Part shown: positions 58,890-64,000 of the stretch, piece after piece
Layout of the letters: each line of letters begins with the position of its first letter
Position numbering within the stretch: the first letter of the stretch is position 1
Source of the DNA: Dipylidium caninum
Taxonomy: Eukaryota > Platyhelminthes > Cestoda > Cyclophyllidea > Dipylidiidae
Assembly: GCA_017562135.1 (NCBI GenBank)
Contig: QEYB01001312.1
Location: forward strand, 1,736,001-1,800,000
DNA: 64,000 nucleotides
Reading direction: 5' to 3'
The notes under the pieces: generated by a model
What the model was told of the DNA's origin: nothing
Seen by the model: the letters and a program-made list of their open reading frames with translations, nothing else
Database searches by the model: none
Position numbers and translations under genes: made by a program

Positions 58890-59980
58890 ATGTACTCTTG
58901 GCTCTTATTGATCCGAACATCTGCCTTGGGATGGACCCCTCTTCTCAATAATTCACTATATCCATTACCAAAACCAGAAGAAGACACGGAAAGACATGAG
59001 AAGAAAACGCGTATTAACGTCAGCGGCACAATTTTTGAAACGTGGCAATCTACTCTTGACAGGTACCCTCTTACTCTGCTTGGATCATCGGAACGAGAAT
59101 ACTTTTACAATGAAAGAGACCAAGAATACTTTTTCGACAGGGACCCATTAGTTTTCCGTTATATCCTTAATTATTATCGAACCGGAAGGCTTCATTTTCC
59201 CCGCCACGAATGTGTTTCCATCTATGAAGAAGAACTTAATTTTTTTGGAATACGACCTGAGGCTTTGGAAATTTGTTGCTATGAGGACTATATGGAAAGG
59301 AAGAAGGAAGACGCTGAACGCTTTGTTACGCTAAAGGAGGAACAGCCTTTCGATCGTTCCAAAATGAAATCATTTAGGGAACAATTATGGTTCGCATTTG
59401 AAAATCCACATTCCACCAATCTTGGCCAAGTACTTTACTACGTTTCGGGTTTTTTTATCGCCCTCTCTGTTTTGGCAAACATAATTGAAACGGTCACTTG
59501 CTCAGTTTCTCAAGAAACTGGACTGCCTGTATCCTGTGGAGCCCAATTTGAACAAGCTTTCTTATGTCTTGACACGGGATGCGTTCTAATTTTCACCGTT
59601 GAATATTTTTCTCGTCTGTATGCTGCTCCAAGTCGCTGTAGATTCGCCAAATCGACGATGTCAATCATTGATGTTGTTGCTGTGCTTCCCTACTATATCG
59701 GCCTATTCGTAACAACAAATGTTTCCGGTGCTTTCACTACCTTGAGGGTTTTCCGTGTTTTCCGGATTTTCAAGTTCTCACGACATAGTCAGGGCCTTCG
59801 TATACTCGGTTATACTCTGAAGTCATGCGCCTCTGAATTAGGATTCCTACTATTCAGCATGTCTATGGCTATTATTATATTTGCTACCATAATGTACTAC
59901 GCTGAGAAATCAGAGACTTCCCAGTTCACTAGCATACCAACCGCATCTTGGTATACAATTGTTACAATGACCACTTTGGG
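58890..59980 (+). CDS. KCND: Kv4/Shal voltage-gated K+ channel, first coding exon (partial)
   Basis: Kv4 channels carry somatodendritic A-type potassium current in the plasma membrane. A single open exon of 363 codons covers the N-terminus to the pore helix. The start [15 protein letters not shown] matches the hydrophobic Kv4 N-terminus that binds KChIP and mediates inactivation. The T1 domain begins [13 protein letters not shown] and carries the zinc signature H-x5-C-x20-CC (residues about 106-133). S1 is [16 protein letters not shown]2 is [15 protein letters not shown] and S3 is [16 protein letters not shown]. The S4 voltage sensor is [18 protein letters not shown], and S5 is [19 protein letters not shown]. 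The exon stops at TMTTLG with a GTAAGT donor, just before the GYGD filter, a known Shal intron position. The filter, S6 and C-terminus are not in the window. Very strong identity in S4-S5 excludes Kv1-3. Confidence 0.95.
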
Positions 59981-62900
59981 GTAAGTAAGTTTTTACCATA
60001 ATAGAACGACTACCTTAAAATGAACAACGATTCTCCTGATTTCGTTGAAAATAAGCTTACTACGTAAACCATCCACCTTTTGAATTTACCTTTTGTCATA
60101 GATATTCCGAAATTTAAAGTAAGCAGGGTAATTTCTACCGGAAAACTGTCTTTATTTGGAGTCCCCATCATCTGATTTATCAATTATCTTTAAAAATGAA
60201 GAATTCAGGGGCAAAATATTTTGTTGATAATTGGTGCGAACGAATATTTAATATCTCCTAAGTATTTCCCAAATATTGGTTCAGATTCTAAAAGTCCTTC
60301 GTGGAAATGTGCTGCCGTTTCAAGTCACGAAATGAACGCGACTAAAGCATAATGTGACTGTTGCTCTCAATCCATTTTGAGTTAATGTATGGAATATCAA
60401 AGCTTTTAACAATGCGTATGTACTTTGAAGGACTGCGGTTCATCCGTTTTCCTTCGAATTGGTCTGTCATTATGCTCACAGCGTTTTCTATCCCCCGAGA
60501 CCAAGTTGGTTGTAAATTATTTCGATATTATCAACCAAAATTTCCGCCTGGTGTCTTTTGATCATGTGTCAAGCCAATTTGGCGCATTATTCATCTCTTG
60601 ACCTAACTATTTGCTCGCTTAACCCTTTGCCGCTTAGCTCAACTGCCTCATAATTGGATAATCTTTTTTGCTTCTATTAAATTCTTCATATAGCGTTTTT
60701 TGATAAAAATGACTTCTTTTTACCTTCTTGTTTCTCACCCATCTTTATTTCGGCGCTTTAATTTTAACGCTTCTTTCAGTTCAACTCAATGACTAGCCGT
60801 GTTTAGCACTGGATACACGGATTTGTGAACTCTTTTTAACTTAGATTTTGAAGGATAAAGAATCAAACATGTCTGAGCGAGTGTCATTCCATTCAGTGTC
60901 TGCTAATGTCCGAAAATGGGAAAGCTCCTGAAGCCCCGCTTGCGAAAAGCGTTTTTTATCTGCTTGTACGAGGCATTTTCCGGCTTTAGGTTAATCTGTG
61001 GTGCCAGCAATATGGTGAAGTGACCCTCCCTTAGTTTTAAACACTCGAAGAATAAAACAAGAATGAAAAAGCCCATTCAGAATTGACACTAGATGTCAGT
61101 CTCTCGTTGCATTTTCAACCGTTCTATACGAGATTTAAGTTTGAACACGCAGTATAAACAAGCAAATTCAATACATCTAAGTTGTAGGTTTTTTATTAGC
61201 CCAAAATTTGGACTTAAGTGAAGAGAAAAACCAGGTGGGAAATGTAGTAGGTGCTTCAGGTCGTGTGATACTTCAAACAACTTTCCCAATTGCAACAGGC
61301 TGCTGGGAAGGATGATTATCTGCTGTGTCACGAAGGCGTGAGGTGTCAACTTGGGATGGGAAAAACATAAACATTGGCAGGGTGTTTCCTGATCCAAATA
61401 CTAAAGCGGAAATAACAGCCCTCATAGATGTTGCGACGCATGAAACAGTTTAAAACATAAAGTACTGCCTAGAAGTTCTACGGGCTGGAGGTCCGATTTG
61501 TCAAGTGACTTTCATACACCTCGCGTAAATAAACTGTACTTCTCGCCAGGGTAATTTATTGTAAATATTTGCAGAGATATTTTAAGGAATTATTTGAAGT
61601 CGCCCTTACTGTGGTATGCGAGGAAAGAAGTTGGCTTGAATGTGGTGAACCAGCAGTGGATGCTCTTTTCGCCCGGTCATTACATTGTACCCATGCGATG
61701 ATAATATCTGAGATTGCTGGCCATTATGGTAGCTCTCAAAAACACACATTCTAAATTTTCTATTCCGCAGTGATCATCCAGTCTAACCAAAACCTGGTCA
61801 GTGCGTGGAATTAATCACCCTCCCCGTGGTGTCTCGATTTAATCGAGCGAGCTCAGTCGCCGGACGAGACGACGTGTGGACGAGGTGTATGTCACAGCAC
61901 TGATGGCCAACTGAGTCTCTTTGCTTTAAAAGTCGGCAGTCAAGGCGAACAGTTAGATCACACAGCGTGAAACTTTGTTTTGCCATTCAACTCGACTACT
62001 TATGGCTCCACAGACATCGCTTGCATGTAACCTAATTTCGAATTTAGGGCAGTAGGTGGCAAAACTATGTGTTTAGCCATGAAAAAAATCAGTTCGTTGC
62101 ACTCCGTTGACGAGCTTGACAACTTAAATATATGATAATTCAAGCTGTATTCGCGCGTGTGAGACTTGCAGTAGAATTTTCCGCTCAACCTACGATGCAG
62201 TTACTTCCCAGCCGGAGGAGGGAGTAACCGGCGCTGGGTGCACCATAAGCCACCGCCGCGAGGAAGTGCGGCGAATTGCTGGGAGACGAGGTGGCACCAC
62301 AGTGAAGTAGAGGGACAATCTGAAAATGCTTCCCCATGGCCTCCGTGAATACATACATGGTTCACACATTTTTTTCTAAATTCCTTTCCTACATTTTTTG
62401 AAAAAAGACTTGCACACGTACTAATACATTTAAATATTTTGAACTCGTTAACAGATGTATTTTTTAGGTAATTGCCACAACATTTCGTGTAAGCAGCTCC
62501 ACTCCTCTGTCTTAATTGTGCCGATTAGGGTTGAAGGAGCCTCAGTTTAGAGTAAGAATCGGGGACTGTTATCGCGGAACCCGCCTCCTTTCCGTGAATA
62601 GCGTCTTTGGCGACCAAGTTGAGACTCTAAAAACCCTCATCCTTCTAAGACAAATGGTTAGAGGGAACATGGGCTCAAACGTCTAGGATGGCACTATGAG
62701 AGCCTATTTTGTGATCCGTTCGGTTTGTTATTTAACTCCGTTAAGCAGTAACATCTGGGAGAGGAATGTCACTTTTATTATTGCCACGATGCATTGATAT
62801 TGAAAGAGTTATGCTTCATTGGGATTAACTGCCTCTCAATAAAACCAGACGACCGGTGGTTCTTCGCTGCCTGGATTTGGAATTCTCATGGTCACAGAAA

Positions 62901-64000
62901 GCAAATCCCCCTGATGTGCATTCTGGCGGATTCAAGATGCCAGGCATTCCGTGTCTCGAGATGTGGCTAGCAGTTCCACCGGCTCAAGTGGGGGGAATTT
63001 TCTTCCGCGCCTTTCAATGGAGGAGGGGAAAAGTGGCACCCTTCATTAATCCACTCACAATTACTTCCTCGATGTCACTAGCACTTCTCTTGCAATTACT
63101 CGCTGATAGCATTGAGGTGCAGCAGAACAGAAAATGTCGACAACGAAATGGGCGGATTTGCATAACAAGTTGAAGTCTTGTGGCAAAGTTTAAGTATTAT
63201 TTGTTCCTCGGAGAAGAGGGTGTACCATTTCCCAATTGCCGCCAGAAAAGGATCGTCGTCTTGGCAATGCGAGTCGGGGGGGGGGGGGTGAGAGCCATAA
63301 TTAGAGCCGACGTTAGTGGGATTCGCGGTCGCTGACCTCCGGGACGAAAGCTCGGCCACAGTTACCTCTAATTTCACGAGTTTCAACATTCTGTCTATTC
63401 ATGCTTTAAGTAGTCTTAAACTGGGGATTTTTGTTTAATCATTTTTTTTTCGAATCCCATCATTACTCAACAGACAGATGGCGCCATATGCTCCTTCGTT
63501 TCCATACCTCGGAATTCAGAAAAGGAGGTGAATTCGCTGTTCACTTTGATAGTACTAGGATATTTATGAAATTCTAAGCCCGCAAACACAGCTATATTTT
63601 GCCTCTTCAAAAATTTTACCAGTAAAGATGATGCCAGCCTCAGAAGTGAGGGATACTGTCGATTAACGAACTGTTCTCGTATATCCTCCTTGTTTGCCCG
63701 TTTGATGAGTTGGATGGGACGGAAGTGGAGGGCTTTCATGAGCATTTGACAATGTTTTCTGCCCTCAGTGGTCTTCTTGCTTTCTATGACGTCCACAGGG
63801 AATAAAATAATAATGGAGGACGAAAATAAGACTAACATTATTACGCGTATTTACTCCTCGAATGTCTGACTTGGTCAATAAACCTCCTGGGAGGCTTCAA
63901 AACCACCACTTGACTCGTGGCGAGGTATTTCAGGAAATATGCTGTTTTGTCATAAAATATGAAACTGTTAGACCTCGGGATACCTCCAGCTCCTCTCAAT
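59981..64000 (+). other. Long intron of the Kv4 gene (continues past window)
   Basis: Follows the GTAAGT donor at 59981. I searched for the GYGDM-encoding next exon and did not find it, so the intron is probably longer than 4 kb. Open frames such as 63467-63838 (minus, 123 codons) have no recognised motif. A poly-G tract of about 11 bases lies at 63279-63289. Confidence 0.6.
63279..63289. repeat. Poly-G tract
   Basis: About 11 consecutive G bases. Its length is uncertain, as with other homopolymers. Confidence 0.85.

Noticed and set aside
60361..63838. Open frames in the last 4 kb as Kv4 downstream exons or new genes
   Set aside because: None contains the GYGD filter, S6 or any recognised domain.

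Overview
This window is nuclear DNA from a small-genome invertebrate animal. Every gene is split into short exons by introns of about 50 bp to several kb, genes lie on both strands, and the proteins are metazoan: a Shal-type potassium channel, an integrin alpha chain, MICU and WRAP53. The compact introns, protein divergence and AT-rich introns would suit a flatworm, possibly a tapeworm, but this is inference and no species-specific marker was seen. There are no bacterial operons, CRISPR arrays, rRNA genes or tRNA genes that I could recognise.

Layout. Bases 1-2241 (+) hold the 3' part of a WRAP53/TCAB1-like WD40 gene. Bases 3038-3980 (+) hold an unidentified coding-looking locus. Bases 4115-11312 (-) hold the spliceosomal DEAH helicase DHX16/Prp2. 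Bases 12192-13831 (+) hold a MICU2/3-like regulator of the mitochondrial calcium uniporter. Bases 15009-16750 (+) hold mitochondrial ribosomal protein L24. Bases 17492-19789 (-) hold the RNA polymerase III subunit RPC6 (POLR3F). From 19790 to about 30700 no gene can be supported. Bases 30740-44137 (+) hold a 12-exon integrin alpha chain without an I-domain, closest to the alphaV/alpha5/alphaPS2 type. Bases 44138-50344 look non-coding. Bases 50345-58233 (-) hold a 12-exon coiled-coil protein (possibly CCDC170-like). Bases 58890-59980 (+) hold the first coding exon of a Kv4/Shal channel, and the rest of the window is probably its long intron.

The genes do not form one pathway. DHX16 (splicing), WRAP53 (Cajal body RNP biogenesis) and POLR3F (small RNA transcription) are RNA-machinery genes, and MICU and mRPL24 are neighbouring mitochondrial genes. 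Two gene pairs are divergent across less than 1 kb (DHX16/MICU and coiled-coil/Kv4), so they may share promoters.

Odd points: (1) at least five single-base frame breaks in otherwise well-conserved exons (three in DHX16, one in POLR3F, one in the integrin). These look more like assembly errors than decay, and they hide parts of these proteins from ORF-based reading. (2) Four introns that appear to use GC-AG instead of GT-AG. (3) A ~123 bp, ~96% identical inverted repeat in two DHX16 introns that flanks exactly three exons, a configuration that can promote back-splicing into circular RNA.
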